Assembly (NCBI RefSeq): GCF_018403685.1
Contig: NZ_BOVK01000041.1
Location: forward strand, 1-64,000
Direction: 5' to 3'
Length of the DNA stretch: 64,000 nucleotides
Source: Xylanibacillus composti
GTDB lineage: Bacteria; Bacillota; Bacilli; Paenibacillales; K13
Of this stretch, positions 53,050-61,932 are shown one piece after another; positions within the stretch are counted from its first letter, which is position 1; every line of letters begins with the position of its first letter. Both the position numbers and the translations under genes were made by a program. The notes under the pieces were generated by a model. It searched no databases and had not been told where the DNA came from. It saw nothing but the letters and a program-made list of their open reading frames with translations.

Positions 53050-53535
53050 CTACCCGTGTCCGATCCAATCCGCCTGCTTGACTCCGTCCAGTCGCCTGAG
53101 CTCCTCCAGCAGGCGTCCAAGCGATTCCTTCATGCCAGACGTGTCGATTGTGACGACTACATTGGCCATGCCCTGCAGCGGTATCGTCTGGTGAATGGTC
53201 AGCACATTGCCCTGCCATGCCGCAATCATCAGCAGTACGTTCGACAATACGCCCGACCGGTGATGGAGTTCCATGGATACTGTCGCCAGGCGGCTCTGCT
53301 CATGCCGGTTCAGCTCATGGACGCCATCCTTGTACTTGTAGAAGGCGCTGCGGCTCAAGCCCGCCCGCTCCACTGCCTCGTAGACGGTCTTCGCTTCGCC
53401 GGTCGCCAGCAGCTGCTTGGCGCGGACTGTCTTCAGCACGCCTTCGGGAAGCATATCCTCACGAACCAAGTAGTATGTTCCGCCAGCGGATGATTCCTGA
53501 ATGGACAACGCAATCAGTCCTCTCTTGGTGGACAT
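53050..53535 (-). CDS. thrR: ACT-domain transcriptional regulator, ThrR/PheB (YszB) family
   Basis: A 162-residue protein with an N-terminal helix-turn-helix-like region (LLATGEAKTVYEAVERAGLSRSAFYKYKDGV) and a C-terminal ACT domain (LATVSMELHHRSGVLSNVLLMIAAW). In Bacillus this protein (YszB, ThrR) represses hom-thrCB; position directly upstream of hom-thrB supports that role. I start at ATG MSTKRGLIALSI with AGGTGA four bases upstream. A strong sigma-A promoter precedes it. Confidence 0.9.
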   Translation of the reverse strand: MSTKRGLIALSIQESSAGGTYYLVREDMLPEGVLKTVRAKQLLATGEAKTVYEAVERAGLSRSAFYKYKDGVHELNRHEQSRLATVSMELHHRSGVLSNVLLMIAAWQGNVLTIHQTIPLQGMANVVVTIDTSGMKESLGRLLEELRRLDGVKQADWIGHG

Positions 53536-53554
53536 TTGTTCACCTATAGTGGAC

Positions 53555-53583
53555 ATTATAATCGAATCCGGATGGACTGGCAA
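53555..53583 (-). promoter_or_regulatory. Sigma-A promoter of thrR-hom operon
   Basis: TTGCCA (53578-53583), 17-bp spacer, TATAAT (53555-53560) on the minus strand. The transcript would begin about 13 nt before the thrR ATG. Two direct copies of TGTCCAC (at 53549-53555 and 53527-53533) flank the start point and could be operator elements. Confidence 0.75.
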
Positions 53584-53623
53584 TAGGCTGATGCCAAACA
53601 GAATCGAACCGCTCCCGGGAAAA

Positions 53624-53663
53624 TAAAAAAACATGGCCGCTCCACACTGGGAGAGCAGCCATG
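53624..53663 (-). terminator. Terminator of the nitrate reductase operon
   Basis: Minus strand CATGGCTGCTCTCC pairs with GGAGCGGCCATG (small internal loop), followed by TTTTTTTATTTT. It lies about 30 nt after the reductase stop. Confidence 0.85.
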
Positions 53664-53693
53664 TCGGGCTGTTCCATACCGCTAGTTGCTGAT

Positions 53694-55817
53694 TCATTGC
53701 CGTTCTGCCGCTATTTCCATAAGCGCGTCATCCTCCGCCTCATCATCCAATCGCTCGATCTGCACGGCACATATCTTAAATTCGGGCATGCGGCTGATCG
53801 GATCGAGCGCCGGCACAGTCAACAGATTGACCGATTGCTCATCCCCCCAGTGAAATGGAAGGAATACCGTGCTTGGATGAATGCCTTCGCTTACCTTGAA
53901 CGCTACCGTCATCGTCCCTCGCCGACTTGTCAACCGCAGACGGCTGTTCAGCTTCAGCTTCAGCCGTTCCGCTACTGAAGGATGAATCTCGGCGACGGGC
54001 TGCGGCGCCTTCTTGTTCAGCGGATCGGTGCGTCTCGTTTGCGCCCCGCTCAAATAATGGTTCGCCAGACGCCCTGTCGTCAATACATAGGGATAGCGGC
54101 GATCCGCCGGCTCGGCTGGCAGCTGCGGAACAATGCCATGGAGACGAGCTTTCCCGTCAGGGTGGGCAAAGGTGTCGGTGAACATCATGGGCGTACCGCT
54201 GTGCGACTCCTCCGGACACGGCCAGAACACGCCATGATTCTCCTTCAGCTTCGCATAGGTGATGCCCTGATAATCGGCCTTGCCGCCGGCCGATGCGCGT
54301 CTTAGCTCGGTGAAGATATCCTCTGCCTTGCTGTATGGGAAGTAAGCGCCTTTGCCGAGCAGTTCCGCCAACTTGCATAGGATTTGAAAGTCTTCTGGAT
54401 TCCCCCGGAGCGGCTCCATTGCACGCTCCCGGTAAAAAACCCGACCTTCCAGATTGGTCAGCGTCCCCTCTGCTTCCATGAACGACGATCCCGGGACTAG
54501 CCAGTGCGCCAGCCTCGCTGTCTCTGTCTCGAACAGATCGATCACAACCAACAGCTTCAGCTTGCGCAGCGCCCGCTTGACCAGCGTGCTGTTCGGGCTC
54601 GATACAACCGGATTGGAACCCAGAACTAGCAGCCCTTTGATTTCCCCTCTGTCTATTTTTTCAAACAATTCATAAGCCGAAACACCCGGCCCCGGAAGCG
54701 AATCTGCTTGAATTCCCCATACAGCGCTGACATGCTCTCTGGCGGCCGGATCCTGGATGCTGCGATATCCCGGCAGCTGATCCGCCTTTTGTCCATGCTC
54801 CCTGCCCCCCTGACCGTTCGCTTGTCCGGTGATGGCCCCATATCCGCAGCCGCTTCTGCCAATTTTCCCTGTAACTAGCGACAGGTTGATATAGTTCAGC
54901 GTATTGTCCACGCCATTCGTCTGCTGCTCGATTCCCCTGGCCGTCATCACGATGCCTGTTGCCGCCGCGGCGAACTTTCTCGCCACTGTACGCACCACAG
55001 CCGCCATGACGCCCGTCCACGCTTCCACACGATCCGGCGTATAATCCTGTACAGCCTCCTTCAGTTCATCGAAACCTTCCACACGCGTTTGGATAAAGGG
55101 AAGATTGACCAAGTTCTCCTCTATCATCACATGCAGGAGCCCATTAACAAATACAGAGTCAAAACCAGGCTGCAGCCGGATGTGTACATCCGCGAGCTTC
55201 GATGTCGGCGTATTCCGCGGGTCCACGGTTACGATAAATGCGCCGCGTTTCTTCGCAGCGAGCAAATAAGGCATCATCGTCGGCTGGCATTCCGCAATGT
55301 TCGTTCCGGCCAGGATGAGACAATCGGCTCGTTCGATTTCCTCCAGCGGCATCGTCATGCCTCGGTCGATTCCAAAAGCCTTATTGCCTGCCGCTGCCGC
55401 AGAAGACATGCAATAGCGGCCGTTGTAGTCAATATAGGGAGTTTGCAGCGCAACACGGGCAAACTTCCCCAGCAGGTAGCAGAGCTCATTGGTCAACGAT
55501 CCGCCGCCAAATACAGCCATGCTGTCCATTCCATATTTCGCTTGCAGCTCGCCAATTTCCCCGGCAATCTGTTCTAACGAAGCATCCCATCCCGCTTCCT
55601 CCCACTTGCTGCGGCCATCGCCTGCAAGCAGTCGCCTCCTCGGAGTCAGAACCCGGGATTCATGGAATACGTGAAGCGGCGCATGAAAGCCCTTCTGGCA
55701 CAGCCTCCCGGTCGATACCGGGAAGTCCTTCCTCGGTTTGGCTGTCCACTCCCCGTCTCCAACCTCAATCTCCAACCCGCACTGCATACTGCAAAAACAG
55801 CAATGACTTAACGCCAT
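53694..55817 (-). CDS. nasC: Molybdopterin oxidoreductase, assimilatory nitrate reductase type
   Basis: A 707-residue bis-MGD molybdoenzyme. The N-terminal [4Fe-4S] site is C6-x2-C9-x3-C13 and C40 (HCCFCSMQCGLEIEV, TGRLCQKGFHAP). MGD-binding segments include NIAECQPTMMPYL, VVSSPNSTLVKRALRK, and a C-terminal DMSO-reductase fold (YPYVLTTGRLANHYLSGAQT). It fits NarB/NasC-type assimilatory nitrate reductases, with no TAT signal, so a cytoplasmic enzyme. GGAGGGG lies six bases before the ATG. The gene for the electron-transfer subunit, nitrite reductase and cofactor genes are not nearby. A TrpD-like gene precedes it by 17 nt. Two GlnR/TnrA boxes lie upstream. Nitrate as substrate is inferred. Confidence 0.82.
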   Translation of the reverse strand: MALSHCCFCSMQCGLEIEVGDGEWTAKPRKDFPVSTGRLCQKGFHAPLHVFHESRVLTPRRRLLAGDGRSKWEEAGWDASLEQIAGEIGELQAKYGMDSMAVFGGGSLTNELCYLLGKFARVALQTPYIDYNGRYCMSSAAAAGNKAFGIDRGMTMPLEEIERADCLILAGTNIAECQPTMMPYLLAAKKRGAFIVTVDPRNTPTSKLADVHIRLQPGFDSVFVNGLLHVMIEENLVNLPFIQTRVEGFDELKEAVQDYTPDRVEAWTGVMAAVVRTVARKFAAAATGIVMTARGIEQQTNGVDNTLNYINLSLVTGKIGRSGCGYGAITGQANGQGGREHGQKADQLPGYRSIQDPAAREHVSAVWGIQADSLPGPGVSAYELFEKIDRGEIKGLLVLGSNPVVSSPNSTLVKRALRKLKLLVVIDLFETETARLAHWLVPGSSFMEAEGTLTNLEGRVFYRERAMEPLRGNPEDFQILCKLAELLGKGAYFPYSKAEDIFTELRRASAGGKADYQGITYAKLKENHGVFWPCPEESHSGTPMMFTDTFAHPDGKARLHGIVPQLPAEPADRRYPYVLTTGRLANHYLSGAQTRRTDPLNKKAPQPVAEIHPSVAERLKLKLNSRLRLTSRRGTMTVAFKVSEGIHPSTVFLPFHWGDEQSVNLLTVPALDPISRMPEFKICAVQIERLDDEAEDDALMEIAAERQ

Positions 55818-55834
55818 AAGTTTCCCCTCCCCAC

Positions 55835-56962
55835 TTACTTCCCCGCTTGCTTGGCAGCGGCGCGTTCCGCCTGGCGCGGCGTCTCGGACACCGGCTGTTC
55901 CAGCGGGCTGCGGCTCTGCTCTGTCCATTTGCGAAGCAGCTTCAACGGCTCTTTTCTGCGCAGCAGCGACTTCGCCAACTGGAATCCATCCTCATAGGAA
56001 CTGACGCGGTCATACCAGAAAAAACGCAGACCCGCATTGAACACGACATGATCCTCTATAAAATGCGTCTCGTCCGTGTCCTCCCCTTCCAGGAACGACC
56101 GCAACAGCCTCACCTGCTCTTCTGCCGAATATTTGCCCACGGGCTCCCCTTGAAAACCAAACATGCGCGGATCGATATAAGAGGCTTCGTCTCCATGTGC
56201 GGTCACCTTTCGAATGGCGCTTCGCCGATCGAGCGGCAAGTCCTCCGACCCCTCAATTCCTTGCACAATGTAAGCTTTGATGAAGCCTGCACGCGACAGT
56301 ACGTGAATCAGATGGTCCATTGCCGTCTGGTGGTTGACGCCAATCATCATAAAATTGGAATGAACCGGATTGACGACCTTCTCGACTGTATTAATAACAG
56401 TCCGCAGTCCCATTTCTTCGCGCAGCGCGCGCACCCGCGCAATAGGCGGACAGATGCGCTCAGTCTGGACAAATCCAATATGAAGGGTGCTGAATATGGA
56501 CTCCCACGTTCTCGTGTCCAGATGGATATTAACGCCAAGCTTGCCCAACACCTCCATAATGGCTGTGCCCCGCTTGGGAGGGAGCGATTTGCCTCCATGC
56601 AGGACATGCGGAATGCCAACAGATGCCAGCAGCAGGCTGACCGGAATTGTAAACGGGATTGTATATCTGCCGTCATATGGCCCAGCGCAATTGATCGAAT
56701 TCGGAAACTTTCTGAAAGGAATGGCATACTCGCGAAAGACGTCAACCAGCGCCATAATTTCGTCGTCCGACTCGCCCTTCATCCGCAGCGCCATCAAAAA
56801 GGCAGCAATCTGCACATCGCTGGCATGATTGGTGGCAATTAGCCTGGCGACTTGGACGGCCTCGTCATATGCCAAATCTCTCGAGCCTCTCTTCCCCGTC
56901 CCTACCGCTTTAATCCACGGATGCATGAATGGAGGATGCTGCTCACAGGAACCTTGCTTCAT
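55835..56962 (-). CDS. TrpD-like (TrpD2/YbiB type) glycosyltransferase-fold protein
   Basis: A 375-residue protein with the anthranilate phosphoribosyltransferase fold: helical N-terminal domain (LAYDEAVQVARLIATNHASD, AAFLMALRMKGESDDEIMALVDVFRE) and alpha/beta core. The PRPP-binding motif of true TrpD (GTGGDG) is replaced by CAGPYDGR and KHGN by LHGGK, so catalysis of the Trp step is unlikely. The similar TrpD2/YbiB of E. coli binds nucleic acid. I start at ATG 56962, six bases after GGAGGG; two start codons just upstream are too close. It forms an operon with the nitrate reductase and lies under two GlnR/TnrA boxes, suggesting a nitrogen-related role. Confidence 0.75.
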   Translation of the reverse strand: MKQGSCEQHPPFMHPWIKAVGTGKRGSRDLAYDEAVQVARLIATNHASDVQIAAFLMALRMKGESDDEIMALVDVFREYAIPFRKFPNSINCAGPYDGRYTIPFTIPVSLLLASVGIPHVLHGGKSLPPKRGTAIMEVLGKLGVNIHLDTRTWESIFSTLHIGFVQTERICPPIARVRALREEMGLRTVINTVEKVVNPVHSNFMMIGVNHQTAMDHLIHVLSRAGFIKAYIVQGIEGSEDLPLDRRSAIRKVTAHGDEASYIDPRMFGFQGEPVGKYSAEEQVRLLRSFLEGEDTDETHFIEDHVVFNAGLRFFWYDRVSSYEDGFQLAKSLLRRKEPLKLLRKWTEQSRSPLEQPVSETPRQAERAAAKQAGK

Positions 56963-56985
56963 CATCAACCCTCCGATCTGGATAG

Positions 56986-57002
56986 TGTTAGGTTTAGTAA
57001 CA
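56986..57002. promoter_or_regulatory. GlnR/TnrA box 1
   Basis: TGTTA-7-TAACA on both strands, a perfect match to the TGTNA-N7-TNACA operator of GlnR and TnrA. It lies 24 nt upstream of the TrpD-like start, close to the expected start point, a position often used for repression. Confidence 0.8.
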
Positions 57003-57047
57003 TTATTCCAATGTGGATCGAAATATTTTAAGATTTTCTCTATTTTA

Positions 57048-57064
57048 TGTTATATATCCTTACA
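57048..57064. promoter_or_regulatory. GlnR/TnrA box 2
   Basis: TGTAA-7-TAACA (minus strand), also a perfect TGTNA-N7-TNACA match, centred 62 bp upstream of box 1, at a distance suited to activation by TnrA. Confidence 0.8.
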
Positions 57065-57174
57065 ACAATAATATCGGTCATTTTGTTTGTAAGCAAGCAA
57101 AAAATAAAAAGAAACTCAATTTCTTTCTGTACAGGACAAAAGATATACGGAAATTAAAAGGTGGGACGAGAAAA

Positions 57175-57217
57175 AACCCGAACATTGATGTGAATAAACA
57201 CAATCAACATTCGGGTT
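57175..57217. terminator. Bidirectional terminator after obg
   Basis: AACCCGAA...TTGAT.GTG and CAC.ATCAA...TTCGGGTT form a long, near-perfect stem with T-runs on both strands (TTTTTTC minus; TTTATTTTTG plus). It separates obg from the nitrogen-controlled operon. Confidence 0.9.
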
Positions 57218-57272
57218 TATTTTTGAACACTTATTGTAATTCAGGTTAGCTTCCTTCACACAAAACCGATGA

Positions 57273-58577
57273 TTAGTCTTTCTCTACAAATTCAAATTCA
57301 TACTCGCCAATGCGGATCGTATCTCCATCCTCTGCGCCTTGCTCGCGCAAAGCCTGCTCTACACCGGATTTCCGCAAGATACGGGAAAGGCGGACGAACG
57401 CATCATAGGACTGGAGCTGCGTTCGCTTCATTAGCCGTTCCAATGCCGCCCCTTCTACGACGTATACTTCGTTATCCCGCTTAATCACGAAATCCTCCAG
57501 CTCATCCGTCTTCTCCAGCCGGTATACTTTGCGTTCTTCCAATTCTCCCACTTCTTCCACTGCGGGTGCGACCGGAATAGTATCAAGCAGGTCTGCTGCC
57601 TTGTAAATCATGTCCTGCACCCCTTGCCGGGTCGCAGCAGAGATTGGGATAATTTCCGGCACTTCTCCATCCTGGGCCAATTCCTCTCGGAAACGCTCCA
57701 AATTCGCTTCGGCGTCCGGGATATCCATCTTGTTCGCCACGATGATTTGCGGCCTTTCGGCCAGCTTCGCATTATAGAGTTCGAGCTCGCGATTAATCTG
57801 CCTGTAATCCTGAACCGGGTCCCGGCCTTCTGTCGCCGCCATATCGATAACATGAAGAATCACGCGCGTCCGCTCTACATGACGGAGAAATTCATGTCCG
57901 AGCCCGACTCCTTCATGCGCGCCTTCTATCAGACCCGGCAAGTCTGCCATCACGAAGCTTCTGTCATCCCCAACTGATACCACTCCCAGATTCGGGGTGA
58001 TGGTGGTGAAGTGATAGGCGCCGGTCTTGGGCTTTGCCGCAGATACAACCGAGAGCAGAGTGGATTTTCCCACGCTGGGGAATCCCACCAATCCGACATC
58101 TGCCATCACCTTAAGCTCCAGTTCTACGTAGCGCTCCTGACCTTCCTCGCCATTCTCGGCAATGTATGGCGCCGGGTTGCTGGGCGTTGCGAACCGAACG
58201 TTGCCGCGTCCGCCGCGTCCGCCGCGCGCTATGACAGCTTCCTGACCGTGCTGGACCAAATCCACAATGACTTCGCCCGTATCGGAGTCCGTGACCGTGG
58301 TGCCTGGCGGCACGCGCAGAATGAGATCTTCGGCATTTGCGCCGTGCTGGTTTTTGGGCTTCCCTTTTTCTCCTCGCGCTGCCTTAAAGTGTTTCTGGTA
58401 TTTAAAATCCATCAGTGTCCGCAAGCCTTCATCTACTCGGAATATGATGTCCCCGCCGTTCCCGCCATCACCGCCCGCAGGACCGCCTTCCGCTACATAC
58501 TTTTCCCTTCTGAAGGCGACCAGTCCGTCGCCGCCGTCGCCGCCCTTCAGATATATCTTCGCTTTATCCACAAACAT
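57273..58577 (-). CDS. obgE: GTPase ObgE/CgtA
   Basis: Obg is a ribosome-associated GTPase involved in 50S assembly, stress control and sporulation. The 434-residue protein has the glycine-rich Obg fold ([20 protein letters not shown]), the G domain with [11 protein letters not shown] (G1), DLPGLIEGA (G3) and NKMD (G4), and a C-terminal OCT domain. I choose the ATG giving [10 protein letters not shown], eight bases after GAGG, rather than the GTG three codons before it, which has no spacing to the site. It lies below spo0B in the usual spo0B-obg order. Confidence 0.96.
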   Translation of the reverse strand: MFVDKAKIYLKGGDGGDGLVAFRREKYVAEGGPAGGDGGNGGDIIFRVDEGLRTLMDFKYQKHFKAARGEKGKPKNQHGANAEDLILRVPPGTTVTDSDTGEVIVDLVQHGQEAVIARGGRGGRGNVRFATPSNPAPYIAENGEEGQERYVELELKVMADVGLVGFPSVGKSTLLSVVSAAKPKTGAYHFTTITPNLGVVSVGDDRSFVMADLPGLIEGAHEGVGLGHEFLRHVERTRVILHVIDMAATEGRDPVQDYRQINRELELYNAKLAERPQIIVANKMDIPDAEANLERFREELAQDGEVPEIIPISAATRQGVQDMIYKAADLLDTIPVAPAVEEVGELEERKVYRLEKTDELEDFVIKRDNEVYVVEGAALERLMKRTQLQSYDAFVRLSRILRKSGVEQALREQGAEDGDTIRIGEYEFEFVEKD

Positions 58578-58609
58578 TATTTTCACCTCATAGCACTGCC
58601 TGATCGATT

Positions 58610-59380
58610 CTATGCAGTCAATGGAACTCTCATGGTCACTGTCAGCCAGCCCTCATGCTCATCCCACTGCAGACTCGTCCCTAGCCGCTTATCGTGCTGA
58701 TCGAGGAAGCCTCCCGCCAAGCGGTGCAGCGCCTCAGTCTCATATTCGCCCTCATATTCATATACCGCGAATAATTCCGCATTTTCCACGTATACCGCAA
58801 CAGTCAATTGATTGGATGCATGGCCCTCGACCGCAATTTGCTCGAACATGTCCGTCAGACCCATGATGCGAGAAGCCACATAGCCACTGTCCAAAGGAAG
58901 CTTGTGCAGCTGAACGTCCTCATCCGATTCGACCGTAAGCTGCAGCTTTCGGCTCAACGCGCCAAGGGTATACATATGTATAATTAAATCCGGTATGCCC
59001 CAACGGAACATATGGCTTTCCTGCGTCGCCCTATCCTTTAGGATTTCCACAAAGTCCTTTAATTTATCATATTTCTTCAATTGCAAATAACCCATCAGCA
59101 GCTGTATGTCATTCATATAATCATGCCGCCGCATGCTTACCGCCTGTACGAAAGTTTCTTTCAACGCTTGTTCCTTGGATTGACCTTCGGATTCTTGATG
59201 ATCCTGGCTCAACTTGCTTGTCTCAGGCTTCCGCTCAGGGTAAAAAGCCAGCACGAAGCATCCGATGGCTGCAGCGGACAGGACAGCGCTCAACACGATG
59301 GAATCTGCTGTCCACGACCCTATCCACATCATTGTTCCTGCGGCTCCTGTAAGCAAGCCCCGCAAAGCCTTCCGCCTCAT
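58610..59380 (-). CDS. spo0B: Sporulation initiation phosphotransferase Spo0B
   Basis: Spo0B relays phosphate from Spo0F to Spo0A in the sporulation phosphorelay. The 256-residue protein has two N-terminal hydrophobic helices (residues about 8-48), not present in the shorter Bacillus subtilis protein, then the Spo0B four-helix hairpin with the phosphorylatable His in [18 protein letters not shown] (His86), and an ATPase-like C-terminal domain. A GAGG site lies eight bases before the ATG. Located between rpmA and obg as in Bacillus, it is probably membrane associated here. Confidence 0.85.
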   Translation of the reverse strand: MRRKALRGLLTGAAGTMMWIGSWTADSIVLSAVLSAAAIGCFVLAFYPERKPETSKLSQDHQESEGQSKEQALKETFVQAVSMRRHDYMNDIQLLMGYLQLKKYDKLKDFVEILKDRATQESHMFRWGIPDLIIHMYTLGALSRKLQLTVESDEDVQLHKLPLDSGYVASRIMGLTDMFEQIAVEGHASNQLTVAVYVENAELFAVYEYEGEYETEALHRLAGGFLDQHDKRLGTSLQWDEHEGWLTVTMRVPLTA

Positions 59381-59450
59381 CTCGATGCCTCACGCCCCTT
59401 CCTCGCGCCACGATTGTAAAGCCTATCAGAATTTTTTTTAATTCCAATAT

Positions 59451-59488
59451 GTAAAAAAATCCTGGCGAGAATCAACCACCAGGATTTC
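59451..59488 (-). terminator. Terminator of rplU-prp-rpmA
   Basis: Minus strand AAATCCTGG pairs with CCAGGATTT and is followed by TTTTTAC, about 20 nt after the rpmA stop. Confidence 0.82.
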
Positions 59489-59508
59489 TTTTGTCCCGTT
59501 CATGCAGT

Positions 59509-59805
59509 TTACGCTTCCACTGCTGCCTCAACAGGATATACGCTCACTTTTTTGCGATCGCGTCCCCAACGTTCGAACTTCACAGTGCCTTCAACCTTGG
59601 CGAACAATGTGTCGTCCGATCCGATGCCTACATTCGTGCCCGGATGAATCTTCGTTCCACGTTGGCGAACGAGAATGTTGCCGGCCTTCACCAGCTGACC
59701 GTCTGCACGCTTGGCGCCCAGACGCTTCGCGATGCTGTCCCGTCCGTTCTTCGTGGAACCGACACCCTTCTTCGAAGCGAATAACTGCAGATCAAGTTTA
59801 AGCAT
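59509..59805 (-). CDS. rpmA: 50S ribosomal protein L27 with cleavable N-terminus
   Basis: L27 of 98 residues. It carries the Firmicute N-terminal extension [10 protein letters not shown], which is cut by the Prp protease between LQLFA and SKKG; the mature N-terminus [14 protein letters not shown] reaches the peptidyl transferase centre. The body ([24 protein letters not shown]) is standard. GGAGGAGATC lies before the ATG. The protease gene is directly upstream. Confidence 0.97.
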   Translation of the reverse strand: MLKLDLQLFASKKGVGSTKNGRDSIAKRLGAKRADGQLVKAGNILVRQRGTKIHPGTNVGIGSDDTLFAKVEGTVKFERWGRDRKKVSVYPVEAAVEA

Positions 59806-59828
59806 AGGGATCTCCTCCTTTATTTGGT

Positions 59829-60167
59829 TTATTCTAGCCCTTCACGGGATATGCGGACAAAATCACCGTAGCTGTCTGCGATGGTGAGCAGCATTTGCTC
59901 CATCGTCTCCAGAATGGTTTGAACCTTCTCTGCTGCAGCGGAATTCCGGCATGCGGCCGGCAGCTGCATTTCAAGAAAGCCCGGCTCCATCTCGGTTGCC
60001 GGTACAACACCAGTCAGCGCTTCAACAGCATTGACCGCGCCAACGGCAACGGCGGAAACCCCTGCGCAGACGATGTCTTTCCCCGGATCATCATAATAGG
60101 CATGACCGCTCACGCGAAAGCCTGTAATGACAGCATCAGCCTGGCGGAAAATGCGCACGTTGATCAC
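59829..60167 (-). CDS. prp: Ribosomal-processing cysteine protease Prp (YsxB)
   Basis: Prp removes the N-terminal extension of L27. The 112-residue protein has the catalytic pair His22 in [12 protein letters not shown] and Cys34 in DIVCAGVSA. The start is GTG with AGGGT about nine bases upstream. It lies between rplU and rpmA, so the enzyme and its substrate are made from one transcript. Confidence 0.95.
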   Translation of the reverse strand: MINVRIFRQADAVITGFRVSGHAYYDDPGKDIVCAGVSAVAVGAVNAVEALTGVVPATEMEPGFLEMQLPAACRNSAAAEKVQTILETMEQMLLTIADSYGDFVRISREGLE

Positions 60168-60180
60168 GGCAATTTACCCT

Positions 60181-60492
60181 TTAAGCCTGAATTTTTTCAA
60201 TTACCACTTTCGTGTAAGGCTGACGATGGCCTTGCTTACGACGGTAATTTTTCTTGGCTTTATACTTATACACGATGATCTTCCTGTTTTTTCCTTGCTT
60301 CTCGACTTTAGCGGAAACACTCGCTCCTGCAACAAGCGGAGTACCTGCTACCAGGCCTTCCCCCTTGGATACCGCGAGCACACGGTCAAAGGTTACCGAA
60401 TCCCCTTCGGAAGCTTCCAATTTTTCGATAAACAGCACATCGCCTTCTTGCACTCTGTACTGCTTGCCGCCAGTTTCAATAATTGCGTACAT
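60181..60492 (-). CDS. rplU: 50S ribosomal protein L21
   Basis: L21 of 103 residues, starting [20 protein letters not shown], with the signature [20 protein letters not shown] near the C-terminus. GAGGAGGTG lies about seven bases before the ATG. A 126-nt leader and a sigma-A promoter precede it; the 42 codons of upstream frame belong to the leader. Confidence 0.97.
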   Translation of the reverse strand: MYAIIETGGKQYRVQEGDVLFIEKLEASEGDSVTFDRVLAVSKGEGLVAGTPLVAGASVSAKVEKQGKNRKIIVYKYKAKKNYRRKQGHRQPYTKVVIEKIQA

Positions 60493-60618
60493 GGTCTGCA
60501 CCTCCTCATGTCTCAGACTCGCCCGACAAATCAGGTGAAACGCCCATCCGTTCAGACACGGCGTTCGCTTGTCAAACCCGATCGGTGCGGTTACAGCATG
60601 TGCGTGGCACACACTCAA
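60493..60618 (-). ncRNA. Leader of rplU, probable L21 leader element
   Basis: The transcript from the rplU promoter has a leader of about 125 nt that can fold (GTTTGACAAGCGAACGCCGT region and GTCGGGCGAGTCTGAGAC). Position matches the L21 leader found in Bacillales, which is thought to give autogenous control. Sequence identity to that family is not proven here. Confidence 0.5.
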
Positions 60619-60624
60619 TGATTG

Positions 60625-60653
60625 ATGATACCATATCTTTCGATTCTAGGCAA
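60625..60653 (-). promoter_or_regulatory. Sigma-A promoter of rplU-prp-rpmA
   Basis: TTGCCT (60648-60653), 17 bp, TATCAT (60625-60630) with an extended TGG, on the minus strand, just after the rng stop codon. Confidence 0.7.
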
Positions 60654-60675
60654 CCACATGTTCATAGAGACAGCT

Positions 60676-61896
60676 TCAGATCCATCCGGTACCTTGACAT
60701 TGCGGGCATTTCCGTTCGAGCGGCTCGGCGTGCTCGCGCACTTTTTTGCGTGTCAGCTCCAGAAGCCCGAGCTTCGTCCATCCGACAACGGTCACTTTCG
60801 TGCGGTCTTTCTTCAGATAATGCTCCAGCGCAATGCGAACCGCTTCCTTATGCGTTTCATTCAGCATATCGATAAAATCGACGATCACGATCCCGCCGAT
60901 ATCGCGCAGCCGCAGTACGCGCGCGATCGTTTCTGCCGCTTCCATGTTCGTCGCATAGACGGTTTCTTCCAGGTCCGTCGTCCCGGTGAATTTCCCCGTA
61001 TTCACATCGATAACTGTCAATGCCTCGGTATGATCAATCATTAAGTATCCGCCATTATCCAGCCAAATCTTCGGCTTGAAGATGCGGTCCATTTCCTTTT
61101 GTGCGCCAAACCTGTCAAACAGATGGCCGCCATTGTCCAAGCGAACCCTTGCCACGCATTCCTGAGCAATATCCGCTACCTGCGTGCAGAGTTCCTGGTA
61201 CAGCATTTCATTTCCGGCAATGATTTCTTCCACATCGCTTGTCAGCAGATCCCGCATCCATTTTCTCAGCACATTGCGCTCGCTGTACAGCTCGCGGGGC
61301 GCTTTGGCCTGCTTCGCATGCACGATGATCTCTCGCCAGGTACCCCTTAATCTCTGCAAATCACGAAGAAGCGCAGACTCATTCTCTCCCTCCGCGACCG
61401 TGCGAACAATGAGTCCTTCCTCCGATTCCAGCAGCTGTTCGGCCAGTTCCTTCAGCCTCAATCTTTCCGCCTCATCCTCAATCTTCCTGGACACGCCGAC
61501 ATAATCCGCTTCCGGCATATAGACAAGCCAGCGTCCCGGGAGCGCGATATGCGTCGTTACCCGCGCACCCTTCGTGCCAATCGCCTCTTTGGATACCTGG
61601 ACTACCAATTCCTGCCCTTCCTGTACAAGCTCCTGGATAGACGGCTTCTCCTTCGGCTGTTTTTCCAAATGAGCCGGCAGCAAATCATCCCTGTATAGAA
61701 AAGCATTCCTCGAATGTCCTATGTCGACAAATGCCGCCTGCATGCCCGGCAGCACATTGACCACCCGTCCTTTATACACGCTGCCAACCCCGTACTCTTT
61801 GGCTCCGCTCTCCGTAAACACCTCTGCTAAGCGGTTCTGTTCCAGAAGCGCCAATCTGACGACATTGCCCCCGCCTTCGACCAAGATCTGTTTCAT
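60676..61896 (-). CDS. rng: Ribonuclease G/E family endoribonuclease
   Basis: A 406-residue RNase G/E. It has an S1 domain (SVYKGRVVNVLPGMQAAFVDIG), the catalytic DNase I-like core with IDVNTGKFTG and IVIVDFIDM (metal-binding Asp residues), and the zinc-link cysteines CPQC (Cys397, Cys400) at the very end. RNase G/E matures rRNA and degrades mRNA; it is absent from Bacillus subtilis but common in Paenibacillus. AGAGGTG lies about seven bases before the ATG. Confidence 0.94.
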   Translation of the reverse strand: MKQILVEGGGNVVRLALLEQNRLAEVFTESGAKEYGVGSVYKGRVVNVLPGMQAAFVDIGHSRNAFLYRDDLLPAHLEKQPKEKPSIQELVQEGQELVVQVSKEAIGTKGARVTTHIALPGRWLVYMPEADYVGVSRKIEDEAERLRLKELAEQLLESEEGLIVRTVAEGENESALLRDLQRLRGTWREIIVHAKQAKAPRELYSERNVLRKWMRDLLTSDVEEIIAGNEMLYQELCTQVADIAQECVARVRLDNGGHLFDRFGAQKEMDRIFKPKIWLDNGGYLMIDHTEALTVIDVNTGKFTGTTDLEETVYATNMEAAETIARVLRLRDIGGIVIVDFIDMLNETHKEAVRIALEHYLKKDRTKVTVVGWTKLGLLELTRKKVREHAEPLERKCPQCQGTGWI

Positions 61897-61932
61897 TCTC
61901 TACACCTCTTGTCCCCAGCCTTTCTTTACATT

